Source: an uncultured Holophagaceae bacterium (lineage in GTDB: Bacteria; Acidobacteriota; Holophagae; Holophagales; Holophagaceae). Taken from it: a stretch of DNA of 64,000 nucleotides. This document shows, one piece after another, positions 9,822 through 18,650 of this stretch. Made by a program: the position numbers and the translations under genes. The stretch is taken from positions 1 through 64,000 of the forward strand of contig CAIZZF010000015.1 in the NCBI GenBank assembly GCA_903937385.1, read 5' to 3'. The notes below the pieces were generated by a model. That model made no database searches, was not told where the DNA came from, and worked only from the letters and a program-made list of their open reading frames with translations. Each line of letters begins with the position of its first letter. Positions within the stretch are counted from its first letter, which is position 1.

Positions 9822-10007
9822 CTAGTGGGGCAGCAGCCCATGGGCATCGATGCCGCGGAGGGTGGCTGGAACCGCCGGCAGACTCAGCGGCACGGGCCCT
9901 TTCAGGAGCTCCTCGCGCCGGGCCGCGGCCCGTCGGGAGGCGGCCTGGACGAGCTGGTCCGTGATGACGAAGACAGCGATCAGGAAGAGAACGAGCAGAA
10001 CGGTCAT
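9822..10007 (-). CDS. Small single-helix membrane protein of the NrfD operon
   Basis: 61 residues: an N-terminal hydrophobic helix (TVLLVLFLIAVFVI) followed by a basic, Arg/Ala-rich cytoplasmic tail. A GGGGAGA ribosome site precedes the ATG. It is the last gene of the minus-strand operon 12194-9822, 15 bp after another tiny membrane protein. I do not recognise a family; the position suggests an accessory or assembly subunit of the NrfD-containing complex. Confidence 0.6.
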   Translation of the reverse strand: MTVLLVLFLIAVFVITDQLVQAASRRAAARREELLKGPVPLSLPAVPATLRGIDAHGLLPH

Positions 10008-10022
10008 GGTGCATCTCCCCGA

Positions 10023-10181
10023 CTAGTGCTTGATGTGGGCTTCCCGGTAGTGGTGGACGAACTCCCGGATCGACCCGCCGATGATCCAGGCGAGCAGACC
10101 GATGGTGAGCAGGCCCAGTGAGCCATTCGTGATGTTCAGCCAGAGCGTTTCTGCGTTCTTCCAATTGGCCAGATCGAACAT
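10023..10181 (-). CDS. Small single-helix membrane protein of the NrfD operon
   Basis: 52 residues from ATG 10181, selected because AGGAGG lies about five bases upstream; a longer frame to 10244 would overlap the NrfD gene. One membrane helix (LGLLTIGLLAWIIGG) is followed by a His-rich amphipathic tail (REFVHHYREAHIKH). Those histidines could be ligands, but nothing proves it. It sits 40 bp after the NrfD-type gene. No family recognised. Confidence 0.65.
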   Translation of the reverse strand: MFDLANWKNAETLWLNITNGSLGLLTIGLLAWIIGGSIREFVHHYREAHIKH

Positions 10182-10221
10182 ATCAACCTCCTGTGGTGCT
10201 GTTGGTGCGGGGAACTGCCAC

Positions 10222-11424
10222 TCACGAAGACTCGAGGTCTCCACCGTGCCGGGTGAGGAATACGGGTTCAGGCCGCGCGGTCACGGCCTCTTGTCGAACG
10301 CGCGGCGTGACGGCCACAGGCTCGAAGATCGGAAGGTGCTTGACGATGAAGGAGAAGGCGCTGAAGCCGAGCGCGGTGATCCCGAGCATGATGAAGATCT
10401 CGATCAGGGACGGGAAGTAGGTCTGCGCCGGGTAGCTCTCCAGGCCGGTGATGGCGGTGTTCATGCGGTTGAGGGCAAAGCCCACCACCACCAGGAGGGT
10501 GGCGGCATACAGCCCCCGGCGCGAGTTCCGGACTCGTTCCACGACCAGCAGGCCGAAGGGAATGACAAAGCCGATCAGCAGCTCCGCATAGAACGCGAGG
10601 CTGAAGTAGGTCACGGTCGTCAGCTCGTGCCAGGCCCCCCGCGCCAGCAGGTTCTCAACCCGCACGACGAAGTAGAGCGCCAGGATGACGGCGATGACCT
10701 TGGCCAGGTTGGCCCGGAGCCGGGTCGGCAGCAGGTCGCGACCGCCCCGCGAAAAGATCAGGGACTCGAGGAGGATCATCGAGATCCCGGAGGCGAGGCA
10801 GGAGATGAAGAACAGGACAGGCAGCAGCGGCGTGTACCAGAGGGCATGCAGCCGGTTCGGCACGATGAGGTAGAGCGAACCGAACGAGGACTGGTGCAGC
10901 GTCGACAGCAGCACGCCAAAGATCATGAGCGGCAGCGAGATGGCATGGATCCACTTGATCGGCCAGAGGATGTTGAATCGCTCGAGCACAATCGGGGCAA
11001 ACTCCAGGGAGAGCACCGAGGTGTAGAGCATGAGACACCAGCTGATCTCGCACATGACGGAGTGCGGGTTCCACATGACCAGCGGATGCCAGAAGTGATC
11101 GGGGCGGCCCAGATCGAGGATGAGCACCAGGACCACCAGCATGTAGCCGATGAAGGCGGTCAGGATCGCCGGGCGCACGATCGGCTCGTACTCCTTGGCG
11201 TGGAACAGGTGGACGGCGGCCACGATCGTGAACCCGGAGGCGGCGAGACCGATTCCGAGGAAGTCGAACCCGATCCAGAGTCCCCAGGGGAATTCATCAC
11301 TGAGGTTCGTGGTGGCGCCGAGTCCATAGGTGAATCGGGCGATGGCGGCGAGGGTGCCGGCCAGGATCAAGGTGGTGGCGATCGGATGCCAGCGGGTGAT
11401 GCGGGGAAGCAGACGGATTTTCAC
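10222..11424 (-). CDS. NrfD/HybB-type polytopic membrane quinone-interacting subunit
   Basis: 400 residues with about ten hydrophobic helices, matching the NrfD/PsrC/HybB family that anchors Fe-S subunits and exchanges electrons with the quinone pool. Visible family features are the early DEFPWGLWIGFDFLGIGLAASG, the LVLILDLGRPDHFWHPL segment and the MWNPHSVMCEISWCL stretch. It starts with GTG overlapping the stop of the Fe-S gene (GTGA), so the two are probably coupled. No molybdopterin or cytochrome subunit is in the operon, so the electron donor or acceptor must be encoded elsewhere or be soluble. Confidence 0.88.
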   Translation of the reverse strand: MKIRLLPRITRWHPIATTLILAGTLAAIARFTYGLGATTNLSDEFPWGLWIGFDFLGIGLAASGFTIVAAVHLFHAKEYEPIVRPAILTAFIGYMLVVLVLILDLGRPDHFWHPLVMWNPHSVMCEISWCLMLYTSVLSLEFAPIVLERFNILWPIKWIHAISLPLMIFGVLLSTLHQSSFGSLYLIVPNRLHALWYTPLLPVLFFISCLASGISMILLESLIFSRGGRDLLPTRLRANLAKVIAVILALYFVVRVENLLARGAWHELTTVTYFSLAFYAELLIGFVIPFGLLVVERVRNSRRGLYAATLLVVVGFALNRMNTAITGLESYPAQTYFPSLIEIFIMLGITALGFSAFSFIVKHLPIFEPVAVTPRVRQEAVTARPEPVFLTRHGGDLESS

Positions 11425-12194
11425 GGTTTGTCCTCATGCTCGGGGGTCTCGCCCTTTTTCTCGGAAGCTTCAAAGGCCGCGACTTCGCTGCGCCGGTTGG
11501 TGATCCACCAGATGCCGCCGAGCATCACGCCACCCACGGACAGCACATTGGGAACCTTGGAGAGGGCGCTCATGGTCAGCATGGGCATGGGGATCTTCCC
11601 GAGCCTGGCGTCGAAACCCAGCTGCTCGAAGGGCACCGGGCTGAGGTACAGCATTGAAGTGCCGCCGACATCGTCCTTGCCGTAGATCCGGGGCACATAC
11701 TTGGTCGGCTCGGCGCTGATCCTGCGGGCCGCCTCGAGCAGCAGCTCGTCACGCTCGCCGAAGATCGTCGCCCCGGTCGGGCAGGCTTCCGCGCAGGCCG
11801 GCGGCAGGCCCTTGGCCAGCCTGGGCGCACAGAACTTGCACTTCTGGATGCGGGGCTTGGTGCTGCTCCACTCGTATTTAGGCACGTGGTAGGGACAGGC
11901 CTGCAGGCAGTAGCGGCAGCCGATGCACTTTTCCCCATCATAGGCCACCGGGCCCGCTTCTGACTTGCTCAGCGCCGCGACGGGGCAGACCGACACGCAG
12001 GTGGGGACATCACAGTGCTGGCACATGCGGCGGATGTAGAGGTCGTTGTATTTGCTCAGGGCGGTGTAGGCGGTGAGCGAGAGGTATTTCTCCTCGCTCG
12101 GGGGCAGCTGGTTCTCTTCCTTGCAGGCGCCCTGACAGACGTTGCAGCCCACACAGAGGGTCAGGTCGATCAGCATGGCTTTTTTGGCAGTCAA
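11421..12194 (-). CDS. Four-cluster ferredoxin subunit, formate-dehydrogenase-beta (FdnH/HybA) type
   Basis: 257 residues with sixteen cysteines in the DMSO-reductase iron-sulfur pattern: CVGCNVCQGAC near the N-terminus, CQHCDVPTCVSVCP, CIGCRYCLQACP, and CKFC ... CAEACPTGA. The YGKDDVGGTSMLYLSPVPF segment and a C-terminal membrane helix (VLSVGGVMLGGIWWIT) are as in FdnH. It has no Tat or Sec signal, so the clusters should face the cytoplasm or be carried across with a partner. First gene of an operon with an NrfD-type subunit; about 85 bp upstream is a sigma-54 promoter (12278-12293), and a FhlA-like activator is divergent. Confidence 0.87.
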   Translation of the reverse strand: MTAKKAMLIDLTLCVGCNVCQGACKEENQLPPSEEKYLSLTAYTALSKYNDLYIRRMCQHCDVPTCVSVCPVAALSKSEAGPVAYDGEKCIGCRYCLQACPYHVPKYEWSSTKPRIQKCKFCAPRLAKGLPPACAEACPTGATIFGERDELLLEAARRISAEPTKYVPRIYGKDDVGGTSMLYLSPVPFEQLGFDARLGKIPMPMLTMSALSKVPNVLSVGGVMLGGIWWITNRRSEVAAFEASEKKGETPEHEDKP

Positions 12195-12277
12195 ATTCCC
12201 ACCCCACTGGTTGTGGAATTTCTTGGCATTGTTCGGTTGCTCACGAGGTCTGTTGATAATTGACCACGTAGTTGATT

Positions 12278-12293
12278 ATCAATTCCCGTGCCA
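12278..12293 (-). promoter_or_regulatory. Sigma-54 promoter for the Fe-S/NrfD operon
   Basis: On the minus strand the sequence reads TGGCACGGGAATTGAT. Against the sigma-54 consensus TGGCACG-N4-TTGCW the GG at -24 and the TTG at -12 are in exact register; the only change is C to A in the -12 GC. Predicted transcription start is near 12266, giving a 5' leader of about 70 bases before the ATG at 12194. Confidence 0.75.
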
Positions 12294-12389
12294 CGGCGGG
12301 TGACGGTCACAAAAGATATCTAATTCTATATTTATTTGATGTTACAAATTTGAACCAATCCCAACCAGCCCTGAGACCCGTCCCGCCCA

Positions 12390-12423
12390 CCGCCTCATGC
12401 GGCGGAACCGTCAAATGCGACGG
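12390..12423. promoter_or_regulatory. Two tandem palindromes, likely activator-binding sites
   Basis: CCGCC-TCATGC-GGCGG (12390-12405) and CCGTC-AAATGC-GACGG (12408-12423) are each perfect 5+5 palindromes with six-base centres that share ATGC, and they repeat every 18 bp. They lie about 97-130 bp upstream of the sigma-54 promoter and about 135-170 bp upstream of the divergent activator gene, as expected for sites of a sigma-54 activator. Confidence 0.6.
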
Positions 12424-12558
12424 TGGGCAACACGGGATAAAGCCAGACACTTTGTAAAGACTCTTGAAGATTATTTTTTCCATTCGCTGGTTATTACGGT
12501 AGAACGGCCTACACTGATAGATGACCATTGCGTATTCAACGGTTGACGTGGAGCTCCA

Positions 12559-14187
12559 TTGTCAATATTTTCCGAATCTTACGCAGCCCACATTACCAAG
12601 GCCTCTGGGGCCAAATTCCCCTTCAATCCGATTCACGGGAAGCGGAAAAGGGCGATCACCGCACATGTCTTCGAGGTGCTCCTGAAGCGGCTGGAGATGA
12701 ATGCGATCCTCGACACCACCCCCAACGGGGTCTGCATCGTCTCCTGTGACGGCGTCACCCGCTGCAATCCCGCCGCCTTCCGGATGTTCGGCGTCACCAC
12801 CCTCGAGGAGCTGCGGCATTGCTTCGGCAGGAAGGGCGAGGCATTCGGCCTGCGCTGGCCCACCAGCCGGCTCTCCCTTCGCGAGGAGGAGCGCCCTCTC
12901 ACGCGGGCCCTCCAGGGCGAGAAGGTGACCGAGGTGCTCCTGGCCACCCACGGCGGATCGGGCGAGGAGATCACCCTCCGGGTCACGGCCGCACCCATCC
13001 GCATCCGGGGCCGCATCATCGGCGCCGTGGCCATCCACTCGGACATCTCTGTGGCGGGCCCCTCCCTTGCCGGCCGCCATGCTCTGGAGGAGCTCGCGCA
13101 GGCCGGCCGATCCTCGGACCTGCTCGCCCGCGAGACGCACCTCAGGGAGCAGGCCGAAAAGGACCTCCAGAGCGCCCACGCCGAGATCCAGGACCTGAAG
13201 AAGCACCTCCACGTGGAGAACGAGCACCTGTTCCAGGAGATCAACCACACCTACAACTTCGGGGAGGTGATCGGCCAGAGCCGCTGCCTGGAGGGCGTGT
13301 TCTCCCGGGTCGAGGCCGTGGCCCCGCTGGATTCGACGGTGCTCCTGTTGGGAGAGACGGGCACGGGCAAGGGCTTGGTGGCCCGCGCCATCCACAGCCG
13401 CAGCCTGCGCAGCCATCGTCCGCTGGTCATCGTCAACTGCACCGCCCTGCCCGGCAACCTGATCGAGAGCGAGCTCTTCGGCCGCGAGAAGGGCGCCTTC
13501 ACGGGGGCGAGCTCCCAGCAGCTGGGGCGGTTCGAGCTGGCCGACAAGGCCACCATCCTGCTGGACGAGATCGGTGACCTGCCCTTCGAGCTGCAGGCCA
13601 AGCTGCTGCACGTCATCCAGGAGGGCGAGTTCAGCCGCCTGGGCAGCGCCCGAACGATCAAGGTCGATGTCCGCATCATCGCGGCCACCAACCGGGACCT
13701 CTACGAAGAGATCCGGCTGGGTCGGTTCCGCGAGGACCTGTTCTACCGCCTCAACATCTTCCCCATCACCGTGCCTCCGCTGCGGGACCGCAAGGACGAC
13801 ATCCCCCTGCTCGTGGAGTACTTCCTGGCCAAGCTCAACCGCAAGCTCAACAAGAACGTCCGGAGCGTCACCCAGGAGACGATGAGCGACCTCATGGCCC
13901 ACGTCTGGCCCGGCAACGTGCGCGAGCTGGAGAGCGTCATCGAGCGAGCTGTGATCATCTCTCAGGGCACGACACTGCAGATGCTGGATCACTTCAGCGC
14001 CCCCGCTCCCGTGGTTCATCAGGAGGAAGGGAAGCTGCTGGTGGATCTCGAACGCGACTACATCGGCCAGGTGCTTCAGAAGACCCACTGGCGGATCGAA
14101 GGCGCCAACGGGGCGGCCAACCTGCTCGGCATGAACCCCAGCACCCTCCGCGGCCGCATGCGGAAAGAGGGCATCCGCCGGCCCTGA
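12559..14187 (+). CDS. Sigma-54-dependent transcriptional activator (PAS, coiled coil, AAA+, Fis HTH)
   Basis: 542 residues from a TTG at 12559 that has GGAG five bases upstream; an internal ATG at 12697 is the alternative. Residues about 45-165 form a PAS-like sensor ([20 protein letters not shown]), then a coiled coil about 175-225 ([13 protein letters not shown]), then the AAA+ domain: Walker A GETGTGKG at 265, the sigma-54 contact loop GAFTGA at 312-317, Walker B ILLDEIGD, and [13 protein letters not shown] Fis-type helix-turn-helix ends the protein ([16 protein letters not shown]). The layout resembles FhlA-type regulators. It is divergent from an FdnH-like/NrfD operon with a sigma-54 promoter, which is its most likely target. 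Confidence 0.9.
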   Translation: MSIFSESYAAHITKASGAKFPFNPIHGKRKRAITAHVFEVLLKRLEMNAILDTTPNGVCIVSCDGVTRCNPAAFRMFGVTTLEELRHCFGRKGEAFGLRWPTSRLSLREEERPLTRALQGEKVTEVLLATHGGSGEEITLRVTAAPIRIRGRIIGAVAIHSDISVAGPSLAGRHALEELAQAGRSSDLLARETHLREQAEKDLQSAHAEIQDLKKHLHVENEHLFQEINHTYNFGEVIGQSRCLEGVFSRVEAVAPLDSTVLLLGETGTGKGLVARAIHSRSLRSHRPLVIVNCTALPGNLIESELFGREKGAFTGASSQQLGRFELADKATILLDEIGDLPFELQAKLLHVIQEGEFSRLGSARTIKVDVRIIAATNRDLYEEIRLGRFREDLFYRLNIFPITVPPLRDRKDDIPLLVEYFLAKLNRKLNKNVRSVTQETMSDLMAHVWPGNVRELESVIERAVIISQGTTLQMLDHFSAPAPVVHQEEGKLLVDLERDYIGQVLQKTHWRIEGANGAANLLGMNPSTLRGRMRKEGIRRP

Positions 14188-14215
14188 CCCGGCGCGGGTG
14201 TTGTAGGCTGTCCGG

Positions 14216-14566
14216 ATGCTGGATGTCCTGCTGATCCCCGCGGTGCTGCTGGTGGCCTTCGCGCTGCAGGCGGTTCGACGCGGGTCCCACCGGCTGCACG
14301 GCTACCTCATGACCGCGGCCTTCACCACGGTGGCCCTGCGGATGGTGCTGCGGCCCCGGGCCTTCCCCCCTGGCCACCTGGAGACAGGGCTGGCGGTGTT
14401 GGGCCTCGCGGGTGGCGCCATGATCCTGGGCCGCGGCGCCCTGGCCTGGCGGGAAGACCGCAGCCGCAATCCCCAGGTCCCCCGCTTCCACCGCGCCCTG
14501 GGCACCCTCACCCTCGTGAGCTTCACCCTGGCCCTGGTCTTCTGGCTGCTGCGCGACCGGGCCTGA
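14216..14566 (+). CDS. Hypothetical four-helix membrane protein
   Basis: 116 residues with about four hydrophobic segments ([46 protein letters not shown], and a C-terminal [13 protein letters not shown]) separated by short basic loops. It starts 28 bp after the sigma-54 activator on the same strand, so it may be co-transcribed with it. I do not recognise the family. Confidence 0.6.
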   Translation: MLDVLLIPAVLLVAFALQAVRRGSHRLHGYLMTAAFTTVALRMVLRPRAFPPGHLETGLAVLGLAGGAMILGRGALAWREDRSRNPQVPRFHRALGTLTLVSFTLALVFWLLRDRA

Positions 14567-14600
14567 GCCCTCTGATCCGCAAATGAAAGGATCTCTGTAA

Positions 14601-14680
14601 GCGGAGAAAAGATGGAGGAGCAGAGGAAAGCGGAGAACTGCCGGACTGTCTTTCTCCGCTTTCCTCAGCTCCTCGGCAGT
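14601..14680. repeat. Dispersed inverted-repeat element, CGGAGAAAAGA family, copy 1
   Basis: GAGGAGCAGAGGAAAGCGG... (14615-14637) and its near-perfect reverse complement (14651-14674) form a stem of about 23 bp with one mismatch and a 13-nt loop, between convergent genes. The leading GCGGAGAAAAGA is shared with elements at 55605-55705 and, more loosely, 48125-48223. Confidence 0.7.
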
Positions 14681-14712
14681 CTTCTGTGGTCAAAAGCGCT
14701 TGCTTGAAGGCC

Positions 14713-15408
14713 TCACAGCCCCAACACGCGCCGGACCTCTTCCATGCGGCGGCGGCTGATGGCGAGGCGGCCGGTGGCCAGCACCAGCTCGTCCTCGCCG
14801 GTCACCTCCCGCACCGCGTCCAGGCGCACCAGGGCGTTGCGATGCACCCGCAGGAAGCCGTGGTCGGACAGGCGCTCCTCCCAGTGGGTCAGGGTGCCGT
14901 CCACGGGCAGGTGGCCCTCCAGCGTCCAGGCCACACAGTCCCCCAGGTCCGCCACCAGGGCCTCCACCTCCTGGGGCCGCAGCAGGCGCGTGGCGCCCTT
15001 CTTCCGCACCGGCAGGCGCAGCCACTCCTTCTGCAGCGGATCCTCCTTGGGGTGGATGCGGGCGATGGCCTGGGCCACGCCCACCCGGGAGATGGGCTTG
15101 AGCAGGTAGTGCACCGCCCCGCCCGCGAAGGCCTCGATGGCGTGCTGGGGATAAGCCGTCACGAAGACCAGCGCCGGCCGTGGCTCGGGCAGCATGTGCA
15201 TCAGCTCCATGCCCTTGATGCCCGGCATCTCGATGTCCAGGAACACCGCGTCGGGCCGGTGCGCCGCGATGGCCGCCAGCCCCAGGCGCCCGTTCTCCGC
15301 CGAGGCCACCACGCAGAGCCCCGGCAGCTCGTTCAGCAGATCAACCAGGTGCTCCCGCGCCAGCGGCTCGTCCTCGATGACCACGATGCGGATCACGCCT
15401 GCCTCCAC
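14713..15408 (-). CDS. LytTR-family response regulator
   Basis: 231 residues. The N-terminal receiver has the acidic pair in VVIEDEPLA, the phospho-Asp in AVFLDIEMPGIKGMEL and the conserved Lys in HYLLKPIS. The C-terminal LytTR DNA-binding domain includes the LRVHRNALVRLDAV motif. Its start overlaps the end of the LytS-type kinase gene by 16 bp, so the two form one expression unit and almost certainly one phosphorelay. Targets are unknown. Confidence 0.92.
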   Translation of the reverse strand: MEAGVIRIVVIEDEPLAREHLVDLLNELPGLCVVASAENGRLGLAAIAAHRPDAVFLDIEMPGIKGMELMHMLPEPRPALVFVTAYPQHAIEAFAGGAVHYLLKPISRVGVAQAIARIHPKEDPLQKEWLRLPVRKKGATRLLRPQEVEALVADLGDCVAWTLEGHLPVDGTLTHWEERLSDHGFLRVHRNALVRLDAVREVTGEDELVLATGRLAISRRRMEEVRRVLGL

Positions 15409-16436
15409 TTGAACCCTACGCGGTGCCGACCATCCAACATGCCCATCAGTAGATCCTCGGGCTTCTCTAGCCGCTGGCGCAGGGTGGCCAAGGCCGTGCC
15501 GGTGCCTTGGAGGGCACTGACGCCGGGGCCCGGATCCTCCACCCAGAGGTGCAGGGCTCCGTCCTTCTGCTCGGCACCGATGCGCACCTCGCCGCCCTGC
15601 TCCAGGGGGGCCACGCCGTGCTTGACGGCGTTCTCCACCAGCACCTGCAGGGACAGGGGCGGCACCTGGGCCGCCTCCAGGGCCTCGGGCACCTCCACGG
15701 ATACCCGCAGCCGATCTCCCAGCCGCGCCCGCTCGATGCCCAGGTAGGCCTCCACGAAGGCCAGCTCCTCCTTGAGCGGGATCGTGGGCCGGTCCGAGGC
15801 CGCGATCACCTGCCGGAAGAGCTGGGCCAGGTGCTCCGTGGTGGCCTGGGCCGCGCGCGGGTCCTGGTCGATCTGGGCGTGGAGGGTGTTCAGGGCGTTG
15901 AAGATGAAGTGGGGGGCCAGCTTGTTGCGCAGGGCCTCGGACCGGGCTTCCCGGGCCAGCTCCTGCTGGCGCTCCGCTTCGGCGCCCCGGCGCTCCAGGC
16001 GGTCCAGCAGGGCCATCAGGATCATCGTCAAGACTGCCCAGGAAACCCAGAAGGCCCAGGTCTCGCTGAAATCAGGGGGAGAAGCCGGCTGCTGGCTGGC
16101 TGTCTGCTTCCTGATCACCCCGCCCGATTCTTCAACCCTGCCGGCTTCCCACCCAGCCTTGAAGCTGCTGGGCATCTCGGGCAGGGTGAGCCCGAGATGC
16201 GCTATAGGTGCAGCGAAAGCCAGGAGGAAGACTAGGCGGCGCCAGCCCCGACCAGCCCCCCGGACGCCACCCGCCCATAGGATCCCCACAAGCACAAGGA
16301 TCAGGATAGCCAGGGCCCCGCCCACACAGCCCCAGGTGCTGTCGTGGTTATGGAGCGCACCGATGTTCGTGGCCAGCATTCCAGCCAGTAGCAGTCCTGG
16401 CACGACGATGGACTTGCTTGGCGCTTCCTTGCTCAT
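15393..16436 (-). CDS. LytS/YehU-type membrane sensor histidine kinase
   Basis: 347 residues from ATG 16436; a GTG two codons earlier (16442) is also close to the AGGAGG. Three or four hydrophobic segments in the first about 160 residues, then a linker helix and the His-kinase motif LAPHFIFNALNTLHAQI, with the phospho-His in PHFIFN, and an ATPase domain with VLVENAVKHGV and a degenerate glycine box (GTGTALATLRQRL). This is the kinase class that pairs with LytTR regulators; the partner gene overlaps its 3' end. Confidence 0.9.
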   Translation of the reverse strand: MSKEAPSKSIVVPGLLLAGMLATNIGALHNHDSTWGCVGGALAILILVLVGILWAGGVRGAGRGWRRLVFLLAFAAPIAHLGLTLPEMPSSFKAGWEAGRVEESGGVIRKQTASQQPASPPDFSETWAFWVSWAVLTMILMALLDRLERRGAEAERQQELAREARSEALRNKLAPHFIFNALNTLHAQIDQDPRAAQATTEHLAQLFRQVIAASDRPTIPLKEELAFVEAYLGIERARLGDRLRVSVEVPEALEAAQVPPLSLQVLVENAVKHGVAPLEQGGEVRIGAEQKDGALHLWVEDPGPGVSALQGTGTALATLRQRLEKPEDLLMGMLDGRHRVGFKWRQA

Positions 16437-16530
16437 GCCCACGCCCCCTCCTCATCACGCCAGAGTAGGGACGCACCAAGGCCTCAGCACCGACTTTCCA
16501 TCGGATGGCGGGGGGGTCTGGTTGAGCGGT

Positions 16531-17829
16531 TCACCACGAGTCCTGAACGGTCTTCCCCGCCTCGGCATGATTGAGGGCCTTGAGGCCGATGTCGTGGCGC
16601 ACCTGGCGGCCGGGCCAGGTGACGGCGGGGAGGGCGGCTTCGATGGCGGCGCGGGCGGCGGCGAGGTCCGGGGCGGAGGTGGCCAGGTTCAGCACGCGGC
16701 CGCCGTTGGTGAGCCACTGGCCGTCCTGCTGGCGGGTGCCCGCGTGGATGACGGTGACAGCGGTCTCGCCGATGCTGATGGGCACGCCCTTCCTGGCGCC
16801 CGCCGGGTAGTCCTCGGCGGCCAGCACCACGGCGATGGCGGTGTGGGGCTTCAGCTTGAGCTCGCGGGTCACCAGGCGGCCCTCGGCCACCTCCAGCAGC
16901 AGGGAGGCCAGGTCCTCGTCCAGAAGCTGCATCATCACCTGGGTCTCGGGGTCGCCGAAGCGCACGTTGTACTCCAGCAGCTCCGGGCCCCTGGCCGTCC
17001 ACATGACGCCCAGGAACAGCACGCCCCGGGCCACCAGCCCATCGGCCTGGAGGCCCCGCAGGGTGGGCTCCACCAGCCGGGTGCGCATCAGCTCGATGTC
17101 TTCGGGCCGCAGGAAGGGCAGCGGGCCAAAGGCGCCCATGCCGCCGGTGTTGGGGCCCTGGTCCCCGTCGAAGATGCGCTTGTGGTCCTGGCAGGCGGGC
17201 AGCAGGGCGTAGGCCGCGTGGTCCGCGTCCACGTCCGCCAGCACGTGCAGGGACAGCTCCATGCCCGCCAGGGGGGCTTCCAGAACGACGGTCTTACTGG
17301 CTTCGCCGAACTGCCCCGCCAGGAAGGCCCGGAAGGTGTCCAGGGCCTCGGCCTCGGTGGCGGCCAGCACCACGCCCTTCCCCGCCGCCAGACCGTCCGC
17401 CTTGAGCACGATGGGATAGCCGTGGGACCAGGTGCGGATCAGCGCCTCGCCCGCGGCCAGGTCCGTCACGGTGTGGCTGGCGGCGCAGGGCAGGTCGTGC
17501 CGCTCCATGAAGGCCTTGGCGAAGGCCTTGCTGCCCTCCAGCTGCGCCGTGGCGGCGCCGTGGCCGAAGACGGGGATGCCCAGGGCCCGCACGGCATCCG
17601 CCACACCGGCCACCAGGGGCACTTCGGGCCCGGGGACCACCAGGTCCGGGTGGTTCGCGGCGCACCAGGCAGCCACGGCGGCGGGGTTCTCCAGGTCCAG
17701 GTCCACCCGGGCACCCAGGGTCGCCAGGGCATCGCTGCCCGGGGCCGAGGTCAGGTCCGCCCCCCCGGCCTTGAGCTTCAGGGCCAGGGCATGTTCCCGG
17801 CCGCCAGAGCCGAGGAGCAGGATCTTCAT
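16531..17829 (-). CDS. purD: Phosphoribosylamine-glycine ligase
   Basis: 432 residues from ATG 17829, preceded by GGAGG; a six-residue longer frame is unlikely. PurD joins glycine to 5-phosphoribosylamine with ATP, the second step of purine synthesis. The ATP-grasp signatures are clear: MKILLLGSGGREHALA at the N-terminus, then PGPEVPLVAG, LKADGLAAGKGVV, the FDGDQGPNTGGMGA loop and EYNVRFGDPETQ. No other pur gene is adjacent. It is divergent from tpx, with about 140 bp between them. Confidence 0.96.
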   Translation of the reverse strand: MKILLLGSGGREHALALKLKAGGADLTSAPGSDALATLGARVDLDLENPAAVAAWCAANHPDLVVPGPEVPLVAGVADAVRALGIPVFGHGAATAQLEGSKAFAKAFMERHDLPCAASHTVTDLAAGEALIRTWSHGYPIVLKADGLAAGKGVVLAATEAEALDTFRAFLAGQFGEASKTVVLEAPLAGMELSLHVLADVDADHAAYALLPACQDHKRIFDGDQGPNTGGMGAFGPLPFLRPEDIELMRTRLVEPTLRGLQADGLVARGVLFLGVMWTARGPELLEYNVRFGDPETQVMMQLLDEDLASLLLEVAEGRLVTRELKLKPHTAIAVVLAAEDYPAGARKGVPISIGETAVTVIHAGTRQQDGQWLTNGGRVLNLATSAPDLAAARAAIEAALPAVTWPGRQVRHDIGLKALNHAEAGKTVQDSW

Positions 17830-17970
17830 GGGGACCTCCAGTTCCATTATCCCCCAGGCCCGGGGAGAGCGCTCAGCTGAAGGGAGGCCGAGCTCTGCCG
17901 GACCCTCGGGTCAAGAATGCCCCCCGACACCGGGGAATCGGGTTAGCATGACCCCGCCCGGAGGTTTTCC

Positions 17971-18516
17971 ATGGCCACCCTCACGCTGAATGGCACTCCC
18001 ACCCACACCTGCGGCGAGCTGCCCCTGCCGGGCCATGCCACCCCGCCCTTCACCCTCACCCGCAAGGACCTGACCGAGGTCACCAGCGTGGACCTGGAGG
18101 GCCAGCGGGTGCTGCTGAGCATCTTCCCCAGCCTGGACACCGCCACCTGCGCCGCAAGCGTCCGGAAGTTCAACCGCTCTGCCGCAGACCTGGCCGACAC
18201 CGTGCTGCTGTGTGTCTCGCTGGACCTGCCGTTCGCGCAGTCCAAGTTCTGTGGCGCGGAAGGTCTGGAGCGGGTGGTGACGGCCTCGGCCTTCCGCCAC
18301 CCGGAGTTCGGCCAGGCCTTTGGCGTCACCCTCACGGACGGCCCCCTGCGCGGGCTCCTGGCCAGGGCCGTGGTGGCCCTGGACGAGAACGGCACGGTTC
18401 TGCACACGGAGCTGGTGACGGAACTCACCCGGGAGCCGGACTACGACCTGGCGCTCCACGCCATCCGGAACCACCACCACCCCTGCCCCGAGGATGCCCA
18501 GGAATCGACGGAGTAG
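17971..18516 (+). CDS. tpx: Thiol peroxidase (atypical 2-Cys peroxiredoxin)
   Basis: 181 residues; reduces H2O2 and organic peroxides at the expense of thioredoxin. The peroxidatic Cys is residue 60 in PSLDTATCA and the resolving Cys is residue 94 in SKFCGAEG, the same spacing as E. coli Tpx (61/95). The FPSLDT motif is diagnostic of the Tpx subfamily. The C-terminal tail (HHHPCPEDAQ) is about 13 residues longer than usual and carries His and an extra Cys. Confidence 0.95.
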   Translation: MATLTLNGTPTHTCGELPLPGHATPPFTLTRKDLTEVTSVDLEGQRVLLSIFPSLDTATCAASVRKFNRSAADLADTVLLCVSLDLPFAQSKFCGAEGLERVVTASAFRHPEFGQAFGVTLTDGPLRGLLARAVVALDENGTVLHTELVTELTREPDYDLALHAIRNHHHPCPEDAQESTE

Positions 18517-18650
18517 CCCGTCCGGTGAGCCCAGCCTGATCCTAGATCTGGGATCTGATAGCCGTTAATGGTCAATAAATGGGCTGATTTTGCTCGTTGC
18601 GCCTGGTTATTTTCAGGCCATATTCAGCATAATTCAGTTCGGATTCCTTC

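Noticed and set aside
12390..12430. Single long stem CCCACCG...CGGTGGG as a terminator or riboswitch
   Set aside because: The outer pairing competes with two perfect tandem palindromes and there is no T-tract or coding context; activator sites explain the layout better.
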